Source of the DNA: Pseudoduganella violacea
Lineage (GTDB): Bacteria > Pseudomonadota > Gammaproteobacteria > Burkholderiales > Burkholderiaceae_D
Assembly: GCF_014191875.1 (NCBI RefSeq)
Contig: NZ_JACHXD010000002.1
Span: 248,001-312,000 of the forward strand
Direction of reading: 5' to 3'
DNA length: 64,000 nt
Below are positions 38,519 through 46,333 of the stretch, in pieces. The position numbers were made by a program, and so were the translations under genes. Each line of letters opens with the position of its first letter. Within the stretch, counting starts at the first letter, position 1. The notes under the pieces were generated by a model. That model ran no database searches. It had not been told where the DNA came from and saw only the letters and a list, made by a program, of their open reading frames with translations.

Positions 38519-39028
38519 ATGAACTTGCAAGCGAAACTGATGCTGTCCGCCCTGTGCCTGAGCGCCCTGCCGCTGGCACAAGCCACCGACTTCGAAGATT
38601 TCGGCCGCGTAATCCGCGTGACCCCGCAAATGGAACAAGTGAACCGTCCGCGCCAGGAATGCCGCACCGAATACGTCCAAGTCCAACAGCCGCAGCAGCG
38701 TAGCGTTGGCGGCTCCATCATCGGCGGCGTCGCCGGCGCCCTGCTGGGCAGCCAGGTCGGCGGCGGCAGCGGCCGCACCGCCGCTACCGCAGCGGGCGCG
38801 ATTGCCGGCGCCGTGGTCGGCGACCGCATCGACAACCAGAACGCCCAGCCTGCCGGCGTGACCGAACAAGCCGTGAAACAGTGCCGCACCGTCGACCACT
38901 GGGAATCGCGCGCCAACGGCTACGAAGTCGTCTACGACTACCGCGGCCGCAACTACACCAGCGTCATGTCCTACGACCCCGGCCAGCGCGTGCGCCTGCG
39001 CGTGTCCGTGGAACCGATGCAGCAGTAA
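38519..39028 (+). CDS. glycine-zipper 2TM domain envelope protein
   Basis: A 169-residue exported protein with a signal peptide ending in LAQAT. Residues about 63-105 form a glycine zipper (GGSIIGGVAGALLGSQVGGG...AAGAIAGAVVGDRI) as in the 17-kDa surface antigen family, followed by a beta-rich C-terminal domain (YEVVYDYRGRNYTSVMSYDPGQRVRLRV). It is likely an outer-membrane-associated envelope protein. A GAGG ribosome site precedes the ATG. A terminator follows. Confidence 0.88.
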   Translation: MNLQAKLMLSALCLSALPLAQATDFEDFGRVIRVTPQMEQVNRPRQECRTEYVQVQQPQQRSVGGSIIGGVAGALLGSQVGGGSGRTAATAAGAIAGAVVGDRIDNQNAQPAGVTEQAVKQCRTVDHWESRANGYEVVYDYRGRNYTSVMSYDPGQRVRLRVSVEPMQQ

Positions 39029-39050
39029 GCCAGCGCCCCGCGCTGTACCA

Positions 39051-39077
39051 AAGCCGGCTTCAGGCCGGCTTTTTTGC
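39051..39077 (+). terminator. terminator of the glycine-zipper gene
   Basis: AAGCCGGC and GCCGGCTT arms around TTCAG are followed by T residues. Confidence 0.92.
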
Positions 39078-39141
39078 GTCATCAGCTTGCTTTGCGGTAA
39101 GCCGGCGCGGGATAATTGACCGATCAATTCAGGCTTCTCTT

Positions 39142-39927
39142 ATGCTTATCAAACGCAAATCCATCGAAAAAGAAGAATCTTCGCGTCCGGCGACGCGCAA
39201 GCCGAAGTACGCTCCTGTCACGCTGTCGGAACAGGATGGCGTGCGCTATCTGCATTTCGGCACCGAGTGGGTGCAGGGCGCCATGCGCATCCGCAAACCG
39301 GACTGGCCGGAGCTGGAATACGCCCAGCAAATGATGGCGTGGATGCTGTGGATCGCAGCGCCGCAGCGCATCGCCCAGCTGGGCCTGGGCACGGCGGCGC
39401 TGACCAAGTTCTGCTACAAGCAGTTCCCGCAGGCCGAGGTGACGGCGGTGGAATTGAATCCATCGGTGATCGCGATCTGCGCTTCGATGTTCAAGCTGCC
39501 GGAGAACGATGCGCGCCTGCAGGTGCTGGAAATGGATGCCCTCGATTTCGTCGGCGACGCCGAGCGCCACGGTACGCTCGATGCCTTGCAGGTCGATCTG
39601 TACGACGCCACCGCGCGCGGTCCCGTGCTCGATACGCCCGACTTCTACAAGGCTTGCGCCGCCTGCCTGAACGACGATGGCATCATGACGGTGAATCTGT
39701 TCGGCGATCATCCGAGCTATGCGAAGAATCTGAAAGCGATGAAGTTCGCCTTCGATGAGGTCCTGTGTCTGCCCCAGGTCCATGACGGCAATGTGGTGGC
39801 CATCGCCTTCAAGCGCGGCCGCCAGGTCGATTACGAGGCATTGACGGCGCGCGCCGCGCAGATCGTGGCCGAAACCAAGCTGCCGGCCAAGTCCTGGGTC
39901 AAAGGATTGAAACAGCAGCAAAGCTAG
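39142..39927 (+). CDS. spermidine-synthase-like methyltransferase-fold protein
   Basis: This 261-residue protein has the spermidine synthase Rossmann fold: QLGLGTAALTKFCYKQFPQAEVTAVELNPSVIAIC is the nucleotide-binding region and DALQVDLYDATARGP corresponds to the active-site strand. The canonical polyamine-site motif DSTDP of SpeE is replaced by DLYDATA, so classical spermidine synthase activity is doubtful. It starts 45 bp upstream of the GspE-type gene on the same side. Function unassigned. Confidence 0.82.
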   Translation: MLIKRKSIEKEESSRPATRKPKYAPVTLSEQDGVRYLHFGTEWVQGAMRIRKPDWPELEYAQQMMAWMLWIAAPQRIAQLGLGTAALTKFCYKQFPQAEVTAVELNPSVIAICASMFKLPENDARLQVLEMDALDFVGDAERHGTLDALQVDLYDATARGPVLDTPDFYKACAACLNDDGIMTVNLFGDHPSYAKNLKAMKFAFDEVLCLPQVHDGNVVAIAFKRGRQVDYEALTARAAQIVAETKLPAKSWVKGLKQQQS

Positions 39928-39972
39928 TTCCGCCGCCATCGCAAGCCGCTGAAAACGCCAGAGGAAAACGCC

Positions 39973-41742
39973 ATGAGCAAAGCGCTTGATCTGCAACAGA
40001 TTTTCAGCTGGCTGCTGGCGGACGGCATGGTGGAGAAATCCCAGGCCAAATCCTATTACGCGCAGGCCCAGGCCATCCTCAAAAACACGGCCGGCTCCAT
40101 GCACCCTCTGTGCGCCGTGGCGCACTGCAAGCTGCTCTCGCACCAGCCGCCACACAAGCTGCTCACGCTCGACCTGCTCACCGAGTGGCTGGCCAACCGC
40201 GTCCACCTGCCCTTCTACCGCATCGATCCGCTGAAGATCGACTTCACCCGTGTGGCCGACGTGATGTCGGCCAGTTACGCGGCGCGCTTCAATATCCTGC
40301 CGGTCGAAATGAATATGGATACGCTGGTGGTGGCCACCGCCGATCCTTTCGCGCTGGAGTGGGAGGCGGAAATCGCCAAGGTGGCGCGCCGCGTGATCCG
40401 CCGCGTGATCGCCAATCCGCTCGACATCGCCCAGTACACGGCGCAGTTCTTCAGCCTCGCCAAGTCGATCAAGAAGGCGAACAAATCCACCGGCCAGGAT
40501 CTGGCGCTGCGCAACAACTTCGAGCAGTTGGTGGAGATGGGCAAGACCAACAAGCAAGTCGACGCCAACGACCAGCATGTAATCAATATCGTGGACTGGC
40601 TGTGGCAGTACGCCTTCGAGCAGCGCGCCTCGGACATCCACCTTGAACCGAAGCGCGAGATCGGCGCCATCCGTTTCCGCATCGACGGCGTGCTGCACCA
40701 GGTCTACCAGGTGCCGGCCGTGGTGATGATCGCCATGACGGCGCGCATCAAGCTGCTGGGCCGCATGGACGTGATCGAGAAGCGCCGTCCGCAGGATGGC
40801 CGCATCAAGACGCGTACGGCGGGCGGCCAGGAGATCGAGCTGCGCCTGTCCACCCTGCCCACCGCCTTCGGCGAGAAGCTGGTGATGCGCATCTTCGATC
40901 CCGATGTGGTGGTGAAGACCTTGCCGGAACTGGGCTTCCCGCCTGACGACGCGGCGCGCTGGGATGCGCTGACCAACCGTCCGCACGGCATCATCCTCGT
41001 CACCGGCCCTACCGGTTCAGGCAAAACCACCACGCTGTACACCACGCTGAAGGCGCTGGCGACGTCGGAGGTCAATGTCTGCACGGTGGAAGACCCGATC
41101 GAGATGGTGGAAGCCTCCTTCAACCAGATGCAGGTCCAGCCGGGCATCGACCTCTCTTTTGCCGACGGCGTGCGCGCCCTGATGCGGCAAGACCCGGACA
41201 TCATCATGGTGGGCGAGATCCGCGACCTGGCGACGGCCGAAATGGCGATCCAGGCCGCACTGACGGGCCATCTGGTGCTCTCGACCCTGCACACCAACGA
41301 CGCGCCATCGGCCGTGATGCGCCTGCTGGAACTGGGCGTGCCCTACTACCTGCTGGAAGCGACGCTGATCGGCATCATGGCCCAGCGCCTGGTGCGCACG
41401 CTGTGCGTGGACTGCAAGAGCGACGACGGCGAAATCGCCGACGATCTGTGGCGCGGCCTGGGCGGCGCATGGCATATCGCCAAGCCGGACAAGGTCTACC
41501 GTCCCGTGGGCTGTCCCGAATGCCGCCAGACCGGCTATCGCGGCCGCACCGGCATCTATGAACTGCTGACCGTGACGGAGAGCTTCAACCAGCTGGTGCA
41601 GGAAGAAACCGAGCTGGCCGCCCTGCGCAAGCAAGCCATCGCTGACGGCATGAAACCGCTGCGCGTGGCCGGCGCCTACAAGGTGCACGAAGGCGTGACC
41701 ACGGTGGACGAGGTGCTGAAGGTGACCGCCGCCCTGGTGTGA
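39973..41742 (+). CDS. GspE/PilB-type secretion or pilus ATPase (lone)
   Basis: This 589-residue hexameric ATPase has an N-terminal MshE/T2SSE-N domain (FNILPVEMNMDTLVVATADPF) and the GspE catalytic core. Walker A GPTGSGKTTTLY starts near residue 344, the Asp box follows, Walker B is DPDIIMVGEIRD, the His box reads GHLVLSTLHTND and a CVDC...CPEC zinc tetracysteine precedes the C-terminus. All catalytic motifs are intact. No pilin, GspF/PilC or secretin gene is nearby, so its partners must be encoded elsewhere. Subfamily PilB versus GspE is not decidable here. Confidence 0.9.
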   Translation: MSKALDLQQIFSWLLADGMVEKSQAKSYYAQAQAILKNTAGSMHPLCAVAHCKLLSHQPPHKLLTLDLLTEWLANRVHLPFYRIDPLKIDFTRVADVMSASYAARFNILPVEMNMDTLVVATADPFALEWEAEIAKVARRVIRRVIANPLDIAQYTAQFFSLAKSIKKANKSTGQDLALRNNFEQLVEMGKTNKQVDANDQHVINIVDWLWQYAFEQRASDIHLEPKREIGAIRFRIDGVLHQVYQVPAVVMIAMTARIKLLGRMDVIEKRRPQDGRIKTRTAGGQEIELRLSTLPTAFGEKLVMRIFDPDVVVKTLPELGFPPDDAARWDALTNRPHGIILVTGPTGSGKTTTLYTTLKALATSEVNVCTVEDPIEMVEASFNQMQVQPGIDLSFADGVRALMRQDPDIIMVGEIRDLATAEMAIQAALTGHLVLSTLHTNDAPSAVMRLLELGVPYYLLEATLIGIMAQRLVRTLCVDCKSDDGEIADDLWRGLGGAWHIAKPDKVYRPVGCPECRQTGYRGRTGIYELLTVTESFNQLVQEETELAALRKQAIADGMKPLRVAGAYKVHEGVTTVDEVLKVTAALV

Positions 41743-41773
41743 GGCGGCATATGACATTTTTATGAAAAGCCTC

Positions 41774-41803
41774 TTGGCAGACGGCCCTGGGCCTGTATAT
41801 AAT
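41774..41803 (+). promoter_or_regulatory. promoter of tRNA-Lys
   Basis: TTGGCA (41774-41779) and TATAAT (41798-41803) are 18 bases apart, ending 12 bp before the tRNA. Confidence 0.8.
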
Positions 41804-41815
41804 ACGGCCTCTTTC

Positions 41816-41891
41816 GGGTCGTTAGCTCAGCTGGTAGAGCAGCGGACTTTTAATCCGTTGGTCGCAGGTTCGAATCCCGCACGGCCTACCA
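41816..41891 (+). tRNA. tRNA-Lys (UUU)
   Basis: A 76-nt cloverleaf with encoded CCA. The anticodon loop CTTTTAA gives UUU. D arm GCTCAGCTGGTAGAGC and T arm GCAGGTTCGAATCCCGC (one wobble) are canonical. Confidence 0.96.
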
Positions 41892-41905
41892 CGAATACAA
41901 CAGAG

Positions 41906-41931
41906 ACGCCAACCTTCGGGTTGGCGTTTTT
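41906..41931 (+). terminator. tRNA-Lys terminator
   Basis: ACGCCAAC and GTTGGCGT arms are followed by T residues, 14 bp past the tRNA. Confidence 0.93.
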
Positions 41932-41942
41932 GTTTCGCCCCT

Positions 41943-42010
41943 CTCAAGCCGCTTGAGGCTTCGCAATACCTTCCTCGCTTGCCGGACAAAAATGAGTGTT
42001 CAACTCATTT
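41943..42010. promoter_or_regulatory. two inverted repeats ahead of the BPSL0067-type gene
   Basis: CTCAAGC-C-GCTTGAG (41943-41957) and AAATGAGT-GTTCA-ACTCATTT (41990-42010) are both perfect. The second ends 5 bp before the GGAGG ribosome site and could be an operator or an mRNA hairpin controlling translation. Confidence 0.5.
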
Positions 42011-42026
42011 CTCCGGAGGTATCGCT

Positions 42027-42434
42027 ATGTCATTCGTCTATCCGCAGGTTTCAGCCCTCGAGGGCAAGCCCAAGGTTGGTACGACGCAGTGTGTCGCCTT
42101 GCTCCAATCTTACGCCGGAGTCCCGAATCACCGGGCATGGAGAGCTGGCACGGAGGTACTTGGAAACAAAAACATCAGGACTGGCACCGCAATCGCAACC
42201 TTCGTGAAAGGCCACTACCCAAGCAAGCCATCCGGCAACCACGCCGCACTCTTTCTCAGGCATGGAGTGAATGGATTTTGGGTAATGGATCAATGGAAGG
42301 ATGACCGCCCTCCTGGCATCAATAAGAAGCCCCGCATCTCCTCACGCATTCGATCTCGCGGCCTGGCGCAATCGCGTAATGGCAGTTGGCCCGATGCCAG
42401 CAACAATGCCGATGCCTACCAAATCATCGAATAA
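42027..42434 (+). CDS. BPSL0067-family protein, putative peptidoglycan amidase
   Basis: A 135-residue protein that I recognise as BPSL0067-like. It shows a Cys-His-Asp arrangement of NlpC/P60 or CHAP amidases: Cys in VGTTQCVALLQ (about residue 22), His in GNHAALFLRHG and Asp in FWVMDQWKDD. There is no signal peptide, as expected of a toxin delivered by another system. GGAGG lies 7 bases before the ATG. The next gene, 14 bp on, encodes a secreted cysteine-rich protein of the STY0301 type, which would be the immunity partner. Base composition is visibly more AT-rich than the surroundings. Confidence 0.78.
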   Translation: MSFVYPQVSALEGKPKVGTTQCVALLQSYAGVPNHRAWRAGTEVLGNKNIRTGTAIATFVKGHYPSKPSGNHAALFLRHGVNGFWVMDQWKDDRPPGINKKPRISSRIRSRGLAQSRNGSWPDASNNADAYQIIE

Positions 42435-42448
42435 GCCGGAGACTCGGG

Positions 42449-42871
42449 ATGAAACTGAAGCCAACCATCTTTGTCTTTGCAATCTGGGCTACAGGCCTTT
42501 GCCATGCTTATGCATCCACTTCGCATGAGATCGAATGTCCTACTGAAATTTCAGCAGCTGCTTTGGCAATCAATGCGCCGGAAGGATGGTCTGCCTACGC
42601 GCAAGAAGGACTCAGATTACGATCCGCTGAACCGGCGCTTGGTCCTCCCGAAGAAAAGGCCTTTCTCAAACCTGGCAGCACAAAATCGATAAAAGGAGGC
42701 TCTATTGATAGCTGGCTGGAGCTAAGCGGATCCGGACCTACCGGCAAGTGGATCGTATGCCGCTACGGCGAGCGCGGTGAAATTACGCTATCAAAAAAAC
42801 TGCACGACAATACCTCCGCCTGCACCGTTAGCAGCAGAAGGGAGCAAGTGCAAGTCAGCTGCACATGGTAG
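42449..42871 (+). CDS. STY0301-like secreted protein, putative immunity partner
   Basis: A 140-residue protein with a signal peptide ending in CHAYAS and four cysteines in the mature part (IECPTE, IVCRYGE, SACTVS, VSCTW), suggesting two disulfides in the periplasm. The pattern ECPTEI...APEGWSAY...WLELSGSGPTGKWIVCRYG is that of STY0301-family proteins, first noted near a Salmonella type VI secretion island. It lies 14 bp downstream of the putative amidase. A periplasmic inhibitor of that enzyme is the simplest inference. Confidence 0.72.
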   Translation: MKLKPTIFVFAIWATGLCHAYASTSHEIECPTEISAAALAINAPEGWSAYAQEGLRLRSAEPALGPPEEKAFLKPGSTKSIKGGSIDSWLELSGSGPTGKWIVCRYGERGEITLSKKLHDNTSACTVSSRREQVQVSCTW

Positions 42872-42884
42872 CTCAAACGCCATC

Positions 42885-43964
42885 TCAGCCGCGGTGTATC
42901 GATTCCAGATAACGCATATCAAGCGACATGGCACGGAAGTCCTGCGGCGAGCTGCCGTAGGCGCGGCGGAAGGCGCGGGTGAAGTCGGAGGCGCTGTTGA
43001 AGCATAGGCCATAGGCGATCGCCGCCACCGGCAGATGCGGGAAACTGGTCAGCTCATGCGCCGCTTCGCGCAGACGCAGATTGCGGATATACGTACCCAG
43101 TCCCCCCTCCGCCTCGAACATGCGGTAGAGCGTGGGACGCGGCAAGCGAAACGCCTGCAGCACGCTGTCCGGCGTCAGTTCCTTCATATGCAGATTGGCT
43201 TGCACATGGCTGCGCACCTGCGCCAGCAGCACGGACTTGGCGGCGGCGCGCGCCTGTCCATTCAGGCGCTGCTGCTTGCCGAATGCGGCCAGGATCAGGT
43301 GGGCGCAGTTGCGGATGGTCTGTTCCACTTCGCGTTCGTCCAGCGTGGGCAGGCTGCGGCACAGCGCCAGCAGATGGTCGAAGATCAGGCGCGTGAGCGG
43401 CGAGCTGTAGCTGATGACGCGGCCGTGGATCGCCTCCGCATCGGGAAGCGCCGCTTCCACCATGGCGCGCGGCAGGAAGAAGGCCAGCAGGTGGGCATAC
43501 GTTGGACGCTCCATGTGAAAGGGCTGGCCCATATCCAATGCCAGGATGCCGGGAATGAACTGGGTCGCCTTGCCGCTGCCGCCTGCCGTCGTCGCGGTTT
43601 CGATGATGCCTTCCACCGCCACATGGAAGACGTAGTCGCGGATATTGTCGGTGGAGATGCGCGCCGCCGTGCGGATCTGCGAGACAGGATCGGTGCGGCA
43701 ATCCATATACACCATATCCTTCAGCACATAGCTGTCCACCTGGGCTTGAAAACCGGCGGCCAGATGGGTGCGCGACAGCGGCGCGTCCATGCTGCGGCCA
43801 ACGTAGTCGCGCCAGGCCAGTCTTTGCAGTTCGGTCTTTTCCTTGGCGACGGAAAAACGCCGATGGACGAAGGGCGGTGCGGACGGCGCAGGGCCGGGAT
43901 AGAGATAGCGTCCGTGTTGGTTGGAGATTGCAGCTTTAACAATCTCGGAGTAGCCGTTGACCAT
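42885..43964 (-). CDS. AraC-family transcriptional regulator
   Basis: This 359-residue regulator has an N-terminal AraC-binding-like domain and a C-terminal double helix-turn-helix from about residue 265 (SVLQAFRLPRPTLYRMFEAEGGLGTYIRNLRLREAAHEL...VAAIAYGLCFNSASDFTRAFRRAYGSSPQDFR). The target is unknown. It converges on the STY0301-like gene with 13 bp between stops and is divergent from the lipoprotein gene at 44188, 223 bp away, which is therefore a candidate target. Confidence 0.92.
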   Translation of the reverse strand: MVNGYSEIVKAAISNQHGRYLYPGPAPSAPPFVHRRFSVAKEKTELQRLAWRDYVGRSMDAPLSRTHLAAGFQAQVDSYVLKDMVYMDCRTDPVSQIRTAARISTDNIRDYVFHVAVEGIIETATTAGGSGKATQFIPGILALDMGQPFHMERPTYAHLLAFFLPRAMVEAALPDAEAIHGRVISYSSPLTRLIFDHLLALCRSLPTLDEREVEQTIRNCAHLILAAFGKQQRLNGQARAAAKSVLLAQVRSHVQANLHMKELTPDSVLQAFRLPRPTLYRMFEAEGGLGTYIRNLRLREAAHELTSFPHLPVAAIAYGLCFNSASDFTRAFRRAYGSSPQDFRAMSLDMRYLESIHRG

Positions 43965-44187
43965 GGTGCGAGCAGCGCAAAAACAAGCAGGAATGCGCCT
44001 TGGCGCGGCGCGGCGTGGAGTGCGCCACTTTAGTGAAAAAATTGAACCATGTAAAGTTAAATTAATAATTTAACACTGGAAAATGTCGCATTTTTTGCGG
44101 CTTTTCGCAAAAAGTGAGACATACGGTCAAGTCCCGTTTTCCGCCTTGGGGATAATCGCGGCGCCTCCACCCCATAAGGAAACCGCA

Positions 44188-46197
44188 ATGCACCTCCGCT
44201 CCCTGACCATGGCCGCGCAGCCGCGCCCCATGTACGCGCTGCTGGCCGCGCTGGCCGCCACCTCCCTGCTGGGCTGCTCCGGCAGCAGCAGCCATGTCGA
44301 ACAGCCGCCTCCTGTCGTGGAACAGCCGAAATCGGCGCAGCTGCTGCGCGGCGAAGTGACGTTGGGCGCGCCGGTCGCCGGCGCCAAGGTCCGCATCCTG
44401 AGCGGCGCCAGCGAAGTGGGCGCCGACACCACCATCGACAACGGCAGCTTTGCGCTGACCACCATTCCGCTGACCGAGCAGGCGCTGAAGGCGCTGCGCG
44501 TGGAGCAGCAAGCCTGCATCGACGCGGCCAATATCCTGAGCTGCGCCACCTTGTCGGCGTCGCTGGAAGGCGCGCCGCTGTCCGGCATCGCCCACGTCGG
44601 CGTGCGCAGCACCCTGGTGGACCGCCTGGTGCGTAATAAGCAGATGAAACGCGCCGATGCGGAGAAGCGCGTCACCAGCTACCTGGGCCTGGACGAGGGC
44701 ATCCTGGCCCAGGACATGGTCGATCCGAACCTGTTCAACCCGGCCCGCTTTGTGAGCGAGACCTTCAAGGAAGCGCAAGCCAGCGGCATCAGCCTGGATA
44801 AGCAGATCGATGCGCTGGTCGACAAGCTGGCCGCCGATCCCACCCTGCAGCGCAAATACACGCCCCTGCTGGCGCTCAATCCAATCGTGAAAACGGTCGG
44901 CGTCGAGCTGGCCAAGGGTGCGATCGGCGCCATTGGCGGCGAGCTGGCCGGCAAGGCGATGAGCCTGCTGGGCATGAGCGACGATTCCATGAGCCGCGAT
45001 CTGCAGGAGATCAAAGGCCAGTTGGCCGACGTCAACCGTCGCCTGGACAACATGAGCCGCCAGCTCGATGTGATCGAGACCGGCATGAAGCAAACCCTGC
45101 GCCGCCTGGAACAGATCGACATCAAACTGGACGATCTGGCACGCCGCCAGCTGGCCCAACGCGTGCTGACGCAGACCACGGCCCTGGTCTCCTACGTGGA
45201 GGAAGTAAAGAACATCACCATGGACCTGCGCCGCGCCGGCACGCAGCCGCTGGCCATCCAGGCCAGTGAGCGCAAGCGCTTGAAGACGGCCATCGAAAAC
45301 CTGATCAGCAAACGCTCCCTGATCTCGGCCACGCTCGCCGGCACCGCCGGCAATCCATCCCTGATCGCCAGCGTGGTCGATTCCGAGTTCCCGAAACCGG
45401 CCATCCTCGATATGTCCAAGGATGTCTTCTTCGGTCCCAAAGTCATCGACTCGATTCAGAACTTCGTGCGCTATTACGATGACATCAATATTCTGTCCTA
45501 CTACCTGCTGATCGAGTACTACAACGCGCTGGATCAGGAAAACGGCATCCGCTTCGCCTCCTGTCCACTGACGCCGGTCGCAGGCGTCAATTACAAGACG
45601 CAGTGCACGCTGTTCTATGAGCTGCAAACGGCGCGCGAAGCCTATCTGCAGAACGGCCCGCAAGAAAGCCTGCCGGTGGACGGCATGTTCCTGGTGGTGA
45701 ACCAGAGCTATGCGGTACTGCCGAACGTGATCTATCCAAGCCAGGATTTCAACTACCAGATCTTCGGCGAGTACACGGGACGCGGCGGCCAGGGCGCGGT
45801 AAATTCAACCATGGATATGAAGGTCTACCCATCTCTGAGCAAGGCACAGCAGGATGAGGTGCGCGGCCTGGCAAAATGGTACTTCATGGAGCCGGCAGCC
45901 TGGTTCGGCCTGTTCATCCGTTACACGCCTTCCGGCGGCAATGTGCGCAAGATCGCAGTCGACCGCGGCGCGCCGGAATCGGCCTTCGTCACGGTTACCG
46001 GCGACTATGCGATCTGGTCGCTCGATACCAGCCGCAATAATCCGTGGGTGCGCGTTTCCACCAATACCGGTTCGGCCGACGCCCGCGAACGCGCTTTCGA
46101 CAACGCGAAGCTGGTCCTGTGGGGCCAGTTCAACCGCAAGTCCGATATCGAAAAATACATGGGCAAGGTCATGGCCGCGCGCTTCCAGATTCCGTAA
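44188..46197 (+). CDS. large lipoprotein of unknown function with hydrophobic helix and coiled coil
   Basis: This 669-residue protein is not a family I can name. A lipobox SLLGC places the lipidated Cys at about residue 30. Residues about 50-90 look like a carboxypeptidase-regulatory-type beta domain (GAPVAGAKVRILSG...DNGSFALTTIPL). A helical region follows, with a Gly/Ala-rich hydrophobic stretch (GAIGAIGGELAGKAMSLLGM, about 250-270) directly before a heptad-like coiled coil (IKGQLADVNRRLDNMSRQLDVIE) to about 320. The rest is a mixed domain with a Tyr/Asp-rich segment. AAGGA lies 7 bases before the ATG. Possible surface or helical pore-forming-like protein; speculative. Confidence 0.7.
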   Translation: MHLRSLTMAAQPRPMYALLAALAATSLLGCSGSSSHVEQPPPVVEQPKSAQLLRGEVTLGAPVAGAKVRILSGASEVGADTTIDNGSFALTTIPLTEQALKALRVEQQACIDAANILSCATLSASLEGAPLSGIAHVGVRSTLVDRLVRNKQMKRADAEKRVTSYLGLDEGILAQDMVDPNLFNPARFVSETFKEAQASGISLDKQIDALVDKLAADPTLQRKYTPLLALNPIVKTVGVELAKGAIGAIGGELAGKAMSLLGMSDDSMSRDLQEIKGQLADVNRRLDNMSRQLDVIETGMKQTLRRLEQIDIKLDDLARRQLAQRVLTQTTALVSYVEEVKNITMDLRRAGTQPLAIQASERKRLKTAIENLISKRSLISATLAGTAGNPSLIASVVDSEFPKPAILDMSKDVFFGPKVIDSIQNFVRYYDDINILSYYLLIEYYNALDQENGIRFASCPLTPVAGVNYKTQCTLFYELQTAREAYLQNGPQESLPVDGMFLVVNQSYAVLPNVIYPSQDFNYQIFGEYTGRGGQGAVNSTMDMKVYPSLSKAQQDEVRGLAKWYFMEPAAWFGLFIRYTPSGGNVRKIAVDRGAPESAFVTVTGDYAIWSLDTSRNNPWVRVSTNTGSADARERAFDNAKLVLWGQFNRKSDIEKYMGKVMAARFQIP

Positions 46198-46215
46198 GGG
46201 CGGCAGCGCAGATTG

Positions 46216-46244
46216 AAAAAGCCGGACAGCCGTCCGGCTTTTTC
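46216..46244 (+). terminator. terminator of the lipoprotein gene
   Basis: AAAAAGCCGGAC and GTCCGGCTTTTT arms are followed by CTTTTTT. Confidence 0.93.
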
Positions 46245-46333
46245 TTTTTTGCTGGGTCAGCCTGATGATGGCCTTTGCCCATTTTGGGCCACTACCCGCC
46301 GTACTGCGGCGGGTACGAAGCGCGGCGCTTGGA

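Noticed and set aside
39142..39927. Naming the gene speE
   Set aside because: The polyamine-site motif expected in spermidine synthase is altered, so only the fold can be claimed.
41816..42872. Integrative element at tRNA-Lys
   Set aside because: There is no integrase gene and I see no duplicate of the tRNA 3' end downstream, so only gene gain near a tRNA can be suggested.
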